From Hetaerina americana (Eukaryota > Arthropoda > Insecta > Odonata > Calopterygidae): a stretch of 64,000 nt of DNA. The notes under the pieces are model-generated. The model had not been told where the DNA came from. It worked only from the letters and a program-made list of their open reading frames with translations, and did not search any database. Made by a program: the position numbers and the translations under genes. Shown here piece after piece: positions 1 through 13,161 of this stretch (position 1 is the stretch's first letter; the number at the start of each line of letters is the position of its first letter). The stretch lies in assembly GCA_022747635.1 (NCBI GenBank), contig JAKTNV010000235.1:124001-188000 (forward strand), written 5' to 3'.

Positions 1-3000
1 ATTCGCGAAATTTTTCATCACGGGACTGCGGATGAAAATTATTATGTTTAAAAAATAAGTATATTAACGAAACTTTCATAACAGCGACTGCCTTTAAAGG
101 AAGAGAGGCGACCAAATAATAATTCAATGATTTTTAAACTTTAAAAAACCGCTGAGGCAAAAAACTAAACGCAACAATTGAATCGTAAAATTTCTCATCC
201 CGGTACTGCGGATGAAAAATTTTATGTTTGCAAGAAATACGTTTGAATACGAAAGTTTCCCCAATAACTGCCGTTTGGAAATGTAAAGAGTAAAACAAAT
301 ATACAACTGAAACTAACAGTCTTTATAAAAAACCCTCGGGGGAACAAGTAAACAAGTCGCTTGAATCACGAAATTTCTCATCCCGGGACTGCGGCTGGAA
401 AAGTTTATGCTTGCAAAAAATACGTATAAATAATACCATTTTCAAAAAAACGACCGTTTTGAAAGGTAAAGAAAGGAACAAATTTTCATTTGATGAATAA
501 AGAGCTTTTAAAAAAGCACTTGGTAGAAAAACTCACACGACAATTCATTCGCGTAATTTCTCATCCCGAATCTGCGGAGGAAAATTATTATGTATAAAAA
601 ATACGTATATATACGAAACTTTTATAACAGCGGCTGCTTTGAAAGGAAGGGAGGCAACAAAATATTCATTCAATGAATTTTAAGCTTTAAAAAACCGCTG
701 AGGTAAAAACTAAACGCAACAATTAAATAACAAAATTTCTTATCCCGGTACTGCGGATGAAAAATTTTGTTTGCAAGAAATACGTATGAAAACGAAAATT
801 TTCTCAATAACTGCCGTTTGGAAATGAAAAGAGTCAAACAAATTTACAATATAAACTAACAGGCTTTCAAAAAAACCTTCGGGGGAACAACGAAACGAGT
901 CGCTTGAATCACGAAATTTCTCATCCCGGGACTGCGGCTGGAAAACTTTATGCTTGCAAGAAATACGTATAAATGATACCATTTTCTCAAAAACGACCGT
1001 TTTGATTGGTAAAAAAAGAACAAATTTTCATTTGATGAATGAAAAACTTTTAAAAAAGCACTTGGAAGAAAAATTTAGAGAACAATTAATTCGCGAAATT
1101 TTTCATCCCGGGACTGCGGACGAAAATTATTATGTTTAAAAAATAAGTATATTAACGAAACTTTCATAACAGCGACTGCATTTAAAGGAAGAGAGGCGAC
1201 CAAATAATAATTCAATGATTTTTAAACTTTAAAATACCGCTGAGGTAAAAACTAAACGCCACAATTGAATCACAAAATTTCTCATCCCGGTACTGCGGAT
1301 GAAAATTTTATGTTTGCAGAGAATACGTTTAAATACGAAATTTTCTTAATAACTGCCGTTTGGAAATGAAAAGAGTCAAACAAATTTACAATGAAAACTA
1401 ACAGGCTTTCAAAAAAACCTTCGGGGGTACAACTAGAAGAGTCGCTTTAATCACGAAATTTCTAATCCCGGGACTGCGGCTGGAAAACGTTATGCTTGCA
1501 AGAAATACGTATAAATGATACCATTTTCAAAAAAACGACCGTTTCGAAAGGTAAAGTAAGGAACAAATTTTCATTTGATGAATGAAGAGTTTTTAAAAAA
1601 GCATTTGGAAGAAAAACTTACACGACAATTGATTCGCGAAATTTCTCATCCCGGGACTGCTGAGGAAAATTATTATGTTTAAAAAATACGTATATTAACG
1701 AAACTTTTCTAACAGCGACTGCTTTGAAAGAAAGAGAGGCGACCAAATATTCATTCAATGAATTTTAAGCTTTAAAAAACCGCTGAGGCAAAAAACTAAA
1801 CGCAACAATTGAATCGCAAAATTTCTCATCCCGGTACTGCGGATGAAAAATTTTATGTTTGCAAGAAATACGATTGAATACGAAAGTTTCCCCAAAAACT
1901 GCCGTTTGGAAATGTAAAGAGTAAAACAAATATACAAATGAAACTAACAGTCTTTATAAAAACCCTCGGGGGAACAACTAAACAAGTCGCTTGAATCACG
2001 AAATTTCTCATCCCGGGACTGCGGCTGGAAAAGTTTATGCTTGCAAAAAATACGTATAAATGATACCATTTTCTCAAAAGCGACCGTTTCGAATGGTAAA
2101 GAAAGAACAAATTTTCATTTGATGAATGAAAAGCTTTTTAAAAAACCCCTTGGAAGAAAAATACGAAAATTGATTCGCGAAATTTTTCATCCCGGGACTG
2201 CGGAGGAAAATTTTTATGTTTAAAAAATCAGTATATTAACGAAACTTTCATAACAGCGACTGCCTTTAAAGGAAGAGAGGCGACCAAATATTCATTCAAT
2301 GAACTTTAAGCTTTAAAAAACCGCTGAGGTAAAAACTAAACGCCACAATTGAATCACAAAATTTCTCATCCCGGTACTGCGGATATAAAATTTTATGTTT
2401 TTCAAGAAATACGTTTAAATACGAAAATTTTCTTAATAACTGCCGTTTGGAAATGAATAAAGTCAAACAAATTTACAATTAAAACTAACAGGCTTTTAAA
2501 AAAAACCCTCGTGGGAACAATTATACGAGTCGCTTGAATCACAAAATTTCTCATCCCGGGACTGCGGCTGGAAAACTTTATGCTTGCAAGAAATACGTAT
2601 AAATGATACCGTTTTCAAAAAAACGACCGTTTTGAAAGGTAAAGAAAGGAACAAATTTTCATTTGATGAATAAAGAGCCTTTAAAAAAGCACTTGGAAGA
2701 AAAACTTACACGGAAATTGATTCGCGAAATTTCTCATCCCGGGACTGCGGAGGAAAATTATTATGTAAAATAAGTACGTATATTAACGAAACTTGTATAA
2801 CAGCTAATGCTTTGAAAGGAAGGGAGGCAACAAAATATTCATTCAATGAATTTTAAGCTTTAAAAAACCGCTGAGGTAAAAACTAAACGCAACAATTAAA
2901 TCACAAAATTTCTCATCCCGGTTCTGCGGATGAAAAATTTTGTTTGCAAGAAATACGTATGAATACGAAAATTTTCTCAATAACTGCCGTTTGGGAGTGA

Positions 3001-3430
3001 AAAGTGTCACACAAATTTACAATTAAAACTAACAGGTTTCAAAAAAACCCTCGGGGGAACAACGAAACGAGTCGCTTGAATCACGAAATTTCTCATCCCG
3101 GGACTGCGGCTGGAAAACTTTATGCTTGCAAGAAATACGTATAAATGATACCATTTTCTCAAAAACGACCGTTTTGATTGGTAAAAAAAGAACAAATTTT
3201 CATTTGATGAATGAAAAACTTTTAAAAAAGCACTTGGAAGAAAAATTTAGAGAACAATTAATTCGCGAAATTTTTCATCCCGGGACTGCGGACGAAAATT
3301 ATTATGTTTAAAAAATAAGTATATTAACGAAACTTTCATACCAGCGACTGCCTTTAAAGGAAGACAGGCGACCAAATAATAATTCAATGATTTTTAAACT
3401 TTAAAAAACCGCTGAGGAAAAAAACTAAAC
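1..3430 (+). repeat. HOR I block 1: (end of e) f-a-b-c-d-e
   Basis: A markers lie at 411 (f), 954 (a), 1,496 (b), 2,041 (c), 2,584 (d) and 3,126 (e). The order and variants match the HOR I units at 11-23 kb. It is almost base-for-base the same as 20,092-23,521 (offset 20,091), including rare variants such as AAATAATACCATT near 430/20,521, ACGATTGAATACG near 1,862/21,961 and GGGGGTACAACTAG near 1,434/21,525. The match ends near 3,430, where AACGCCACAACTCAATCAC replaces AACGCAACAATTAAATCGC. Confidence 0.88.
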
Positions 3431-6400
3431 GCCACAACTCAATCACAAAATTTCTCATCCCGGTACTGCGGATGAAAAATTTTATGTTTGCAAGAAATAC
3501 GTTTGAATACGAAAGTTTCCCCAATAACTGCCGTTTGGAAATGTAAGGAAAAAAACAAATTTACAACTGAAACTAACAGTCTTTATAAAAAACCCTAGGG
3601 GGAACAACTAAACGAGTCGCTTGAATCACGAAATTTCTCATCCCGGGACTGCGGCTGGAAAACTTTATGCTTGCAAAAAATACGTATAAATGATACCATT
3701 TTCTCAAAAGCGACCGTTTTGAATGGTAAAGAAAGAACAAATTTTCATTTGATGAATGAAAAGCTTTTAAAAAAGCACTTGGAAGAAAAATTTAGACAAG
3801 AATTGATTCGCGAAATTTTTCACGCCGGGACTGCGGAGGAAAATTATTATGTTTAAAAAATAAGTATATTAACGAAACTTTTATAAAAGCGACTGCCTTT
3901 AAAGGAAGGGAGGCCACAAAATATTCATTCAATGAATTTTAAGCTTTAAAAAACCGCTGAGGTAAAAACTAAACGACACAATTGAATCACAAAATTTCTC
4001 ATCCCGGTACTGCGGATATAAAATTTTATGTTTTTCAAGAAATACGTTTAAATACGAAAATTTTCTTAATAACTACCGTTTGGAAATGAAAAGAGTCAAA
4101 CAAATTTACAATTAAAACTAACAGGCTTTCAAAAAAACCTTCGGGGGAACAACTAAAAGAGTCGCTTTAATCACGAAATTTCTAATCCCGGGACAGCGGC
4201 TGGAAAACGTTATGCTTGCAAGAAATACGTATAAATGATACCATTTTCTCAAAAACGACCGTTTTGGATGGTAAAGAAAGAACAAATTTTCATTGGTTGA
4301 ATGAAAAGCTTTTAGAAAAATACTTGGAAGAAAAACTTAAACGAAAAATGATTCACGAAATTTCTCATCCCGGGACTGCGGAGGAAAATTATTATGTTTA
4401 AAAAGTACGTATATTAACGAAACTTTCATAACAGCGACTGCTTTAAAAGGAAGGGAGGCAACCAAGTATTCATTTATTGAATTTTAAGATTTAAAAAACC
4501 GCTGAGGTAAAAACTAAACGCCACAACTCAATCACAAAATTTCTCATCCCGGTACTGCGGATGAAAAATTTATGTTTGCAAGAAATACGTTTGAATACGA
4601 AAGTTTCCCCAATAACTGCCGTTTGGAAATGTAAAGAAAAAAACAAATTTACAACTGAAACTAACAGTCTTTATAAAAAACCCTAGGGGGAACAACTAAA
4701 CGAGTCGCTTGAATCACGAAATTTCTCATCCCGGGACTGCGGCTGGAAAACTTTATGCTTGCAAAAAATACGTATAAATGATACCATTTTCTCAAAAGCG
4801 ACCGTTTTGAATGGTAAAGAAAGAACAAATTTTCATTTGATGAATGAAAAGCTTTTAAAAAAGCACTTGGAAGAAAAATTTAGACAAGAATTGATTCGCG
4901 AAATTTTTCACGCCGGGACTGCGGAGGAAAATTATTATGTTTAAAAAATAAGTATATTAACGAAACTTTTATAAAAGCGACTGCCTTTAAAGGAAGGGAG
5001 GCCACAAAATATTCATTCAATGAATTTTAAGCTTTAAAAAACCGCTGAGGTAAAAACTAAACGCCACAATTGAATCACAAAATTTCTTATCCCGGTACTG
5101 CGGATGAAAAATTTTGTTTGCAAGAAATACGTATGAATACGAAAATTTTCTCAATAACTGCCGTTCGGAAGTGAAAAGAGTCACACAAATTTACAATTAA
5201 AACTAACAGGCTTTCAAAAAAACCCTCGGGGGAACAACGAAACGAATCGCTTGAATCAAGAAATTTCTCATCCCGGGACTGCGGCTGGAAAACGTTATGC
5301 TTGCAAGAAATACGTATAAATGATACCTTTTTCTCAAAAATGACCATTTTGAATGGTAAAGAAAAAACAAATTTTCATTTGATGAATGAAAAGCTTTTAA
5401 AAAAGCACTTGGAAGAAAAACACGAAAATTGATTCGCGGAATTTTTCATCCCGGGACTGCGGAGGAAAATTAATATGTTTAAAAAATAAGTATATTAACG
5501 ACACTTTCATAACAGCGACTGCCTTTAAAGGAAGAGAGGCGACTAAATATTCATTCAATGAATTTTAAGTTTTAAAAAACCGCTGAGGTAAAAACTAAAC
5601 GACACAATTGAATCACAAAATTTCTCATCCCGGTACTGCGGATACAAAATTTTATGTTTTTCAAGAAATACGTTTATATACGAAAATTTTCTTAATAACT
5701 GCCGTTTGGAAATAAAAAGAGTCAAACAAATTTACAATTAAAACTAACAGGCTTTCAAAAAAACCTTCGGGGGAACAACTAAAAGAGTCGCTTTAATCAC
5801 GAAATTTCTAATCCCGGGACTGCGGCTGGAAAACGTTATGCTTGCAAGAAATACGTATAAATGATACCATTTTCTCAAAAACGACCGTTTTGGATGGTAA
5901 AGAAAGAACAAATTTTCATTGGATGAATGAAAAGCTTTTAGAAAAATACTTGGAAGAAAAACTTAAACGAAAAATGATTCACGAAATTTCTCATCCCGGG
6001 ACTGCGGAGGAAAATTATTATGTTTAAAAAGTACGTATATTAACGAAACTTTCATAACAGCGACTGCTTTAAAAGGAAGGGAGGCAACCAAGTATTCATT
6101 TATTGAATTTTAAGATTTAAAAAACCGCTGAGGTAAAAACTAAACGCCACAACTCAATCACAAAATTTCTCATCCCGTTACTGCGGATGAAAAATTTTAT
6201 GTTTGCAAGAAATACGTTTGAATACGAAAGTTTCCCCAATAACTGCCGTTTGGAAATGTAAAGAAAAAAACAAATTTACAACTGAAACTAACAGTCTTTA
6301 TAAAAAACCCTCGGGGGAACAACTAAACGAGTCGCTTGAATCACGAAATTTCTCATCCCGGGACTGCGGCTGGAAAACTTTATGCTTGCAAAAAATACGT

Positions 6401-9400
6401 ATAAATGATACCATTTTCTCAATAGCGACCGTTTTGAATGGTAAAGAAAGAACAAATTTTCTTTTGATGAATGAAAAGCTTTTAAAAAAGCACTTGGAAG
6501 AAAAACACGAAATTTGATTCGCGGAATTTTTCATCCCGGGACTGCGGAGGAAAATTAATATGTTTAAAAAATAAGTATATTAACGAAACTTTCATAACAG
6601 CGACTGCCTTTAAAGGAAGAGAGACGACCAAATATTCATTCAATGAATTTTAAGCTGTAAAAAACCGCTGAGGTAAAAACTAAACGACACAATTGAATCA
6701 CAAAATTTCTCATCCCGGTACTGCGGATATAAAATTTTATGTTTTTCAAGAAATACGTTTAAATACGAAAATTTTCTTAATAACTGCCGTTTGGAAATGA
6801 AAAGAGTCAAACAAATTTACAATTAAAACTAACAGGCTTTCAAAAAAACCTTCGGGGGAACAACTAAAAGAGTCGCTTTAATCACGAAATTTCTAATCCC
6901 GGGACAGCGGCTGGAAATCGTTATGCTTGCAAGAAATACGAATAAATGATACCATTTTCTCAAAAACGACCGTTTTGGATGGTAAAGAAAGAACAAATTT
7001 TCTTTGGATGAATGAAAAGCTTTTAGAAAAATGCTTGGAAGAAAAACTTACACGAAAAATGATTCACGAAATTTCTTATCCCGGGACTGCGGAGGAAAAT
7101 TATTATGTTTAAAAAGTACTTATATTAAAGAAACTTTCATAACAGCGACTGCCTTTAAAGGAAGAGAGGCGACCAAATATTCATTCAATGATTTTTAAGC
7201 TTTAAAAAACCGCTGAGGTAAAAACTAAACGCAACAATTGAATCACAAAATTTCTCATCCCGGTACTGCGGATGAAAAATTTTGTTTGCAAGAAATACGT
7301 TTAAATACTAAAATTTTCTCAATAACTGCCGTTTGGAAATGAAAAGAGTCAAACAAATTTACAATTAAAACTATCAGGCTTTCAAAGAAACCCTCGGGGG
7401 ACCAACTAAACGAGTCGCTTGAATCACGAAATTTCTTATCCCTGGACTGCGGCTGGAAAACTTTATGCTTGCAGGAAATACGTATAAATGATACCATTTT
7501 CTCAAAAACGACCGTTTTGAATGGTAAAGAAAGAACAAATTTTCATTTGATGAATGAAGAGCTTTTAAAAAAGCACTTGGTAGAAAAACTTACACGAATA
7601 TTCATTCACAAAATTTCTCATCCCGAATCTGCGGAGGAAAATTATTATGTTTAATAAGTACGTATATTAACGAAACTTTTATTAAAGCTAATGCTTTGAA
7701 AGGAAGGGAGGCAACAAAATATTCATTCAATGAATTTTAATCTTTAAAAAACCGCTGAAGTAAAAACTAAACGCAACAATTAAATCACAAAATTTCTCAT
7801 CCCGGTACTGCTGATGAAAAATTTTGTTTGCAAGAAATACGTATGAATACGAAAATTTTCTCAATAACTGCCGTTCGGAAGTGAAAAGAGTCACACAAAT
7901 TTACAATTAAAACTAACAGGCTTTCAAAAAAACCCTCGGGGAACAACGAAACGAATCGCTTGAATCACGAAATTTCTCATCCCGGGACTGCGGCTGGAAA
8001 ACGTTATGCTTGCAAGAAATACGTATAAATGATACCTTTTTCTCAAAAACGACAATTTTGAATGGTAAAGAAAGAAAAAATTTTCATTTGATGAATGAAA
8101 AGCTTTTAAAAAAGCACTTGGAAGAAAAACACGAAAATTGATTCGCGGAATTTTTCATCCCGGGACTGCGGAGGAAAATTATTATGTTTAAAAAATAAGT
8201 ATATTAACGAAACTTTCATAACAGCGACTGCCTTCAAAGGAAGAGAGGCGACCAAATATTCATTCAATGAATTTTAAGCTTTAAAAAACCGCTGAGGTAA
8301 AAACTAAACGACACAATTGAATCACAAAATTTCTCATCCCGGTACTGCGGATATAAAATTTTATGTTTTTCAAGAAATACGTTTAAATACGAAAATTTTC
8401 TTAATAACTGCCGTTTGGAAATGAAAAGAGTCAAACAAATTTACATTTAAAACTAACAGGCTTTCAAAAAAACCTTCGGGGGAACAACTAAAAGAGTCGC
8501 TTTAATCACGAAATTCCTAATCCCGGGACTGCGGCCGGAAAACCTTATGCTTGCAAGAAATACGTATAAATGATACCATTTTCTCAAAAACGACCGTTTT
8601 GGATGGTAAAGAAAGAACAAATTTTCATTGGATGAATGAAAAGCTTTTAGAAAAATACTTGGAAGAAAAACTTAAACGAAAAATGATTCACGAAATTTCT
8701 CATCCCAGGAATGCGGAGGAAAATTATTATGTTTAAAAAGTACGTATATTAACGAAACTTTCATAACAGCGACTGCTTTAAAAGGAAGGGAGGCAACCAA
8801 GTATTCATTTAATGAATTTTAAGATTTAAAAAACCGCTGAGGTAAAACCTAAACGCCACAACTCAATCACAAAATTTCTCATCCCGGTACTGCGGATGAA
8901 AAATTTTATGTTTGCAAGAAATACGTTTGAATACGAAAGTTTCCCCAATAACTGCCGTTTGGAAATGTAAAGAAAAAAACAAATTTACAACTGAAACTAA
9001 CAGTCTTTATAAAAAACCCTCGGGGGAACAACTAAACGAGTCGCTTGAATCACGAAATTTCTCATCCCGGGACTGCGGCTGGAAAACTTTATGCTTGCAA
9101 AAAATACGTATAAATGATACCATTTTCTCAAAAGCGACCGTTTTGAATGGTAAAGAAAGAACAAATTGTCATTTGATGAATGAAAAGCTTTTAAAAAAGC
9201 ACTTGGAAGAAAAATTTTGACAAGAATTGATTCGCGAAATTTTTCACGCCGGGACTGCGGAGGAAAATTATTATGTTTAAAAAATAAGTTTATTAACGAA
9301 ACTTTTATAACAGCGACTGCCTTTAAAGGAAGAGAGGCCACAAAATATTCATTCAATGAATTTTAAGCTTTAAAAAACCGCTGAGGTAAAAACTAAACGC

Positions 9401-11225
9401 CACAATTCAATCACAAAATTTCTCATCCCAGTACTGCGGATGAAAAATTTTGTTTGCAAGAAAAACATCTGAATACGAAAATTTGCTCAATAACTGCCGT
9501 TGGGAAATGAAAACAGTCACACAAATTTACAATTAAAACTTACAGACTTTCAGAAAAACCCTCGGGGGAACAACTAAACGAGTCGCTTGAATCACGAAAT
9601 TTCTCATCCCGGGACTGCGGCTGGAAAACGTTATGCTTGCAAGAAATACGTATAAATGATACAATTTTCTCAAAAACGACCGTTTTGAATGGTAAAGAAA
9701 GAACAAATTTTCATTTGATGAATGAAAAGCTTTTAAAAAAGCACTTGGAAGAAAAACACGAAAATTGATTCGCGAAATTTTTCATCCCGGGACAGCGGAG
9801 GAAAATTTTTATGTTTAAAAAATAAGTATATTAACGAAACTTTCATAACAGCGACTGCCTTTAAAGGAAGAGAGGCGACCAAATATTCATTCAATGAATT
9901 TTAAGCTTTAAAAAACCGCTGAGGTAATAACTAAACGCCACAATTGAATCACAAAATTTCTCATCCCGATACTGCGGATGAAAAATTTTATGTTAGCAAG
10001 AAATACGTTTAAATACGAAAATTTTCTTAATAACTGCCGTTTGGAAATGAAAAGAGTCAAACAAATTTACAATTAAAACTAACAGGCTTTTAAAAAAAAC
10101 CCTCGTGGGAACCACCATACGAGTCGCTTGAATCACAAAATTTCTCATCCCGGGACTGCGGCTGGAAAACTTTATGCTTTTAAGAAATACGTATAAATGA
10201 TACCATTTTCAAAAAAACGACCGTTTTGAAAGGTAAAGAAAGGAACAAATTTTCATTTGATGAATAAAGAGCCTTTAAAAAAGCACTTGGAAGAAAAACT
10301 TACACGAAAATTGATTCGAGAAATTTCTCACCCCGAATCTGCGGAGGAAAATTATTATGTATAAAAAATACGTATATTAACGAAACTTTTATAACAGCGG
10401 CTGCTTTGAAAGGAAAAGAGGCGACCAAATATTCATTCAATGAATTTTAAGCTTAAAAAACCGCTGATGTACTAAACGCCACAATTGAATCACAAAATTT
10501 CTCATCCCGGTACTGCGGATGAAAAATTTTATGTTAGCAAGAAATACGTTTAAATACGAAAATTTTCTTAATAACTGCCGTTTGGAAATGAAAAGAGTCA
10601 AACAAATTTACAATTAAAACTAACAGGCTTTCAAAAAAAACCCTCGTGGGAACCACCATACGAGTCGCTTGAATCACAAAATTTCTCATCCCGGGATTGC
10701 GGCTGAAAAACTTTATGCTTTTAAGAAATACGTAAAAAATGATACCATTTTCAAAAAAACGACCGTTTTGAAAGGTAAAGAAAGGAACAAATTTTCATTT
10801 GATGAATAAAGAGCCTTTAAAAAAGCCCTTGGAAGAAAAACTTACACGAAAATTGATTCGAGAAATTTCTCATCCCGGGACTGCGGAGGAAAATTATTAT
10901 GTATAATAAGTTCGTATATTAACGAAACTTTTATAACAGCTAATGCTTTGAAAGGAAGGGAGGCAACAAAATATTCATTCAATGAATTTTAAGCTTTAAA
11001 AAACCGCTGAGGTAAAAACTAAACGCAACAATTAAATCACAAAATTTCTCATCCCGGTACTGCGGATGAAAAATTTTGTTTGCAAGAAATACGTATGAAT
11101 ACGAAAATTTTCTCAATAACTGCCGTTTGGAAGTGAAAAGTGTCACACAAATTTACAATTAAAACTAACAGGCTTTCAAAAAAAACCCTCGGGGGAACAA
11201 CGAAACGAGTCGCTTGAATCACGAA
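3431..11225 (+). repeat. Irregular mosaic block of HOR II-like trimers (s-q-s-p-q-s-n-o-p-q-s-p-r-r)
   Basis: A markers: 3,671 (s), 4,216 (q), 4,759 (s), 5,301 (p), 5,842 (q), 6,386 (s-like), 6,927 (n), 7,469 (o), 8,010 (p), 8,551 (q), 9,095 (s), 9,637 (p-like), 10,178 and 10,719 (r). Subtypes n, o, p and q are those of HOR II elsewhere; s, with GTTTGAATACGAAAG before it and A ending FRQELIREIFHAG when translated, is confined to this block. No single unit repeats cleanly. Partial periods are about 1,088 (3,671 to 4,759) and 2,709 bp (5,301-6,386 to 8,010-9,095). It looks like an older or reshuffled stretch that has not been re-homogenised. Confidence 0.75.
10140..11225 (+). repeat. Tandem pair of 'r' trimers
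   Basis: Two successive trimers (A markers 10,178 and 10,719) share variants rare elsewhere: ATGCTTTTAAGAAATACG replacing the usual ATGCTTGCAAG, and GGAACCACCATACGAG in the preceding C. Only one more r copy occurs, at A marker 57,625. Both r positions lie immediately upstream of a return to HOR I. The pair looks like a local 541-bp duplication. Confidence 0.7.
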
Positions 11226-11365
11226 ATTTCTCATCCCGGGACTGCGGCTGGAAAACTTTATGCTTGCAAGAAATACGTATAAATGATACCATTTTCAAAA
11301 AACCGACCGTTTCGAAAGGTAAAGTAAGGGAAAAATTTTCATTTGATGAATGAAGAGTTTTTAAA

Positions 11366-11383
11366 AAAGCACTTGGAAGAAAA
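11366..11383 (+). other. Hybrid A monomer b/a
   Basis: Upstream is b-type GAATGAAGAGTTTTTAAA, downstream a-type AAATTTAGAGAACAATTAATT. The b part carries a private CAAAAAACCGACCG also present 542 bp later in the b monomer at 11,806, so the donor was probably the adjacent trimer. Confidence 0.78.
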
Positions 11384-12855
11384 ATTTAGAGAACAATTAA
11401 TTCGCGAAATTTTTCATCCCGGGACTGCGGACGAAAATTATTATGTTTAAAAAATAAGTATATTAACGAAACTTTCATAACAGCGACTGCCTTTAAAGGA
11501 AGAGAGGCGACCAAATAATAATTCAATGATTTTTAAACTTTAACATACCGCTGAGGTAAAAACTAAACGCCACAATTGAATCACAAAATTTCTCATTCCG
11601 GTACTGCGGATGAAAATTTTATGTTTGCAGAGAATACGTTTAAATACGAAATTTTCTTAATAACTGCCGTTGGAAATGAAAAGAGTCAAACAAATTTACA
11701 ATGAAAAATAACAGGCTTTCAAAAAAACCTTCGGGGGAACAACTAGAAGAGTCGCTTTAATCACGAAATTTCTAATCCCGGGACTGCGGCTGGAAAACGT
11801 TATGCTTGCAAGAAATACGTATAAATGATACCATTTTCAAAAAACCGACCGTTTCGAAAGGTAAAGTAAGGAACAAATTTTCATTTGATGAATGAAGAGT
11901 TTTTAAAAAAGCACTTGGAAGAAAAACTTACACGACAATTGATTCGCGAAATTTCTCATCCCGGGACTGCTGAGGAAAATTATTATGTTTAAAAAATACG
12001 TATATTAACGAAACTTTTCTAACAGCGACTGCTTTGAAAGAAAGAGAGGCGACCAAATATTCATTCAATGAATTTTAAGCTTTAAAAAACCGCTGAGGCA
12101 AAAAACTAAACGCAACAATTGAATCGCAAAATTTCTCATCCCGGTACTGCGGATGAAAAATTTTATGTTTGCAAGAAATACGTTTGAATACGAAAGTTTC
12201 CCCAAAAACTGCCGTTTGGAAATTTAAAGAGTAAAACAAATATACAACTGAAACTAACAGTCTTTATAAAAACCCTCGGGGGAACAACTAAACAAGTCGC
12301 TTGAATCACGAAATTTCTCATCCCGGGACTGCGGCTGGAAAAGTTTATGCTTGCAAAAAATACGTATAAATGATACCATTTTCTCAAAAGCGACCGTTTC
12401 GAATGGTAAAGAAAGAACAAATTTTCATTTGATGAATGAAAAGCTTTTTAAAAAACCCCTTGGAAGAAAAACACGAAAATTGATTCGCGAAATTTTTCAT
12501 CCCGGGACTGCGGAGGAAAATTTTTATGTTTAAAAAATCAGTATATTAACGAAACTTTCATAACAGCGACTGCCTTTAAAGGAAGAGAGGCGACCAAATA
12601 TTCATTCAATGAACTTTAAGCTTTAAAAAACCGCTGAGGTAAAAACTAAACGCCACAATTGAATCACAAAATTTCTCATCCCGGTACTGCGGATATAAAA
12701 TTTTATGTTTTTCAAGAAATACGTTTAAATACGAAAATTTTCTTAATAACTGCCGTTTGGAAATGAAAAGAGTCAAACAAATTTACAATTAAAACTAACA
12801 GGCTTTTAAAAAAAACCCTCGTGGGAACAACCATACGAGTCGCTTGAATCACAAA

Positions 12856-13038
12856 ATTTCTCATCCCGGGACTGCGGCTGGAAAACTTTATGCTTGCAAG
12901 AAATACGTATAAATGATACCATTTTCAAAAAAACGACCGTTTTGAAAGGTAAAGAAAGGAACAAATTTTCATTTGATGAATAAAGAGCCTTTAAAAAAGC
13001 ACTTGGAAGAAAAACTTACACGGAAATTGATTCGCGAA
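12856..13038 (+). repeat. Monomer class A (example)
   Basis: Recognised by CCCGGGACTGCGGCTGG in the box, then TATGCTTGCAAG, ATACGTATAAATGATACC, a CGACCGTTTTGAA element, TTTTCATTTGATGAA and a tail ending in or near ATTCGCGAA just before the next box. A carries most of the diagnostic differences used here to tell trimer subtypes apart, such as GATTGGTAAAAAAAG in a and e, TTCGAAAGGTAAAGTAAGG in b, and GGATGGTAAAG in n and q. One typical A counted by hand has 30 C, 32 G and 8 CpG in about 181 bases. Most A copies are open in one frame for about 61 codons, ending at a TAA just inside B; I regard this as incidental. Confidence 0.9.
12903..12910. other. ATACGTAT palindrome (example, class A)
   Basis: A perfect 8-bp palindrome ATACGTAT sits about 47 bases into the monomer. 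Recognisable versions occur at the same offset in all three classes (C example at 13,263-13,270; B usually AATACGTATATT or a decayed form). It is the second element, after the GC-rich box, shared by position across A, B and C. Confidence 0.75.
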
Positions 13039-13039
13039 A

Positions 13040-13061
13040 TTTCTCATCCCGGGACTGCGGA
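13040..13061 (+). other. Conserved GC-rich monomer box (example, class B)
   Basis: The box TCTCATCCCGGGACTGCGG marks the start of every monomer and is the best conserved part shared by A, B and C, in an otherwise AT-rich repeat. Class C has GGT for GGG. B copies in several subtypes read CCCGAATCTGCGG instead. Its conservation across otherwise diverged classes suggests it is constrained, for instance as a protein-binding site, but that is inference. It does not fit the CENP-B box consensus on either strand. Confidence 0.75.
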
Positions 13062-13146
13062 GGAAAATTATTATGTAAAATAAGTACGTATATTAACGAA
13101 ACTTGTATAACAGCTAATGCTTTGAAAGGAAGGGAGGCAACAAAAT

Positions 13147-13161
13147 ATTCATTCAATGAAT
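13147..13161. other. 7-bp dyad in class B (example)
   Basis: ATTCATT, one central C, then AATGAAT form a near-perfect 15-bp palindrome about 108 bases into B, the equivalent position to the class A dyad. It is followed by the AT-rich TTTTAAGCTTTAAAA, itself nearly palindromic around the HindIII site. Subtypes a and e lose the dyad, and subtype k reads ATTCATTCAATAAAT. Confidence 0.8.

Noticed and set aside
2041..2223. Frame conserved in subtype c A monomers by compensating +1 and -4 indels, suggesting a coding origin
   Set aside because: Subtype p carries the -4 change without compensation and loses the frame, so there is no consistent selection on it.
12903..12920. TATA box (CGTATAAATG) in class A as a promoter, and AATAAA as a polyadenylation signal
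   Set aside because: Such strings are expected by chance in AT-rich sequence, and no associated transcript structure or other promoter element is visible.
13125..13140. G-quadruplex in GGAAGGGAGG of class B
   Set aside because: Only three short G runs are present, not the four runs of three needed for the usual motif.
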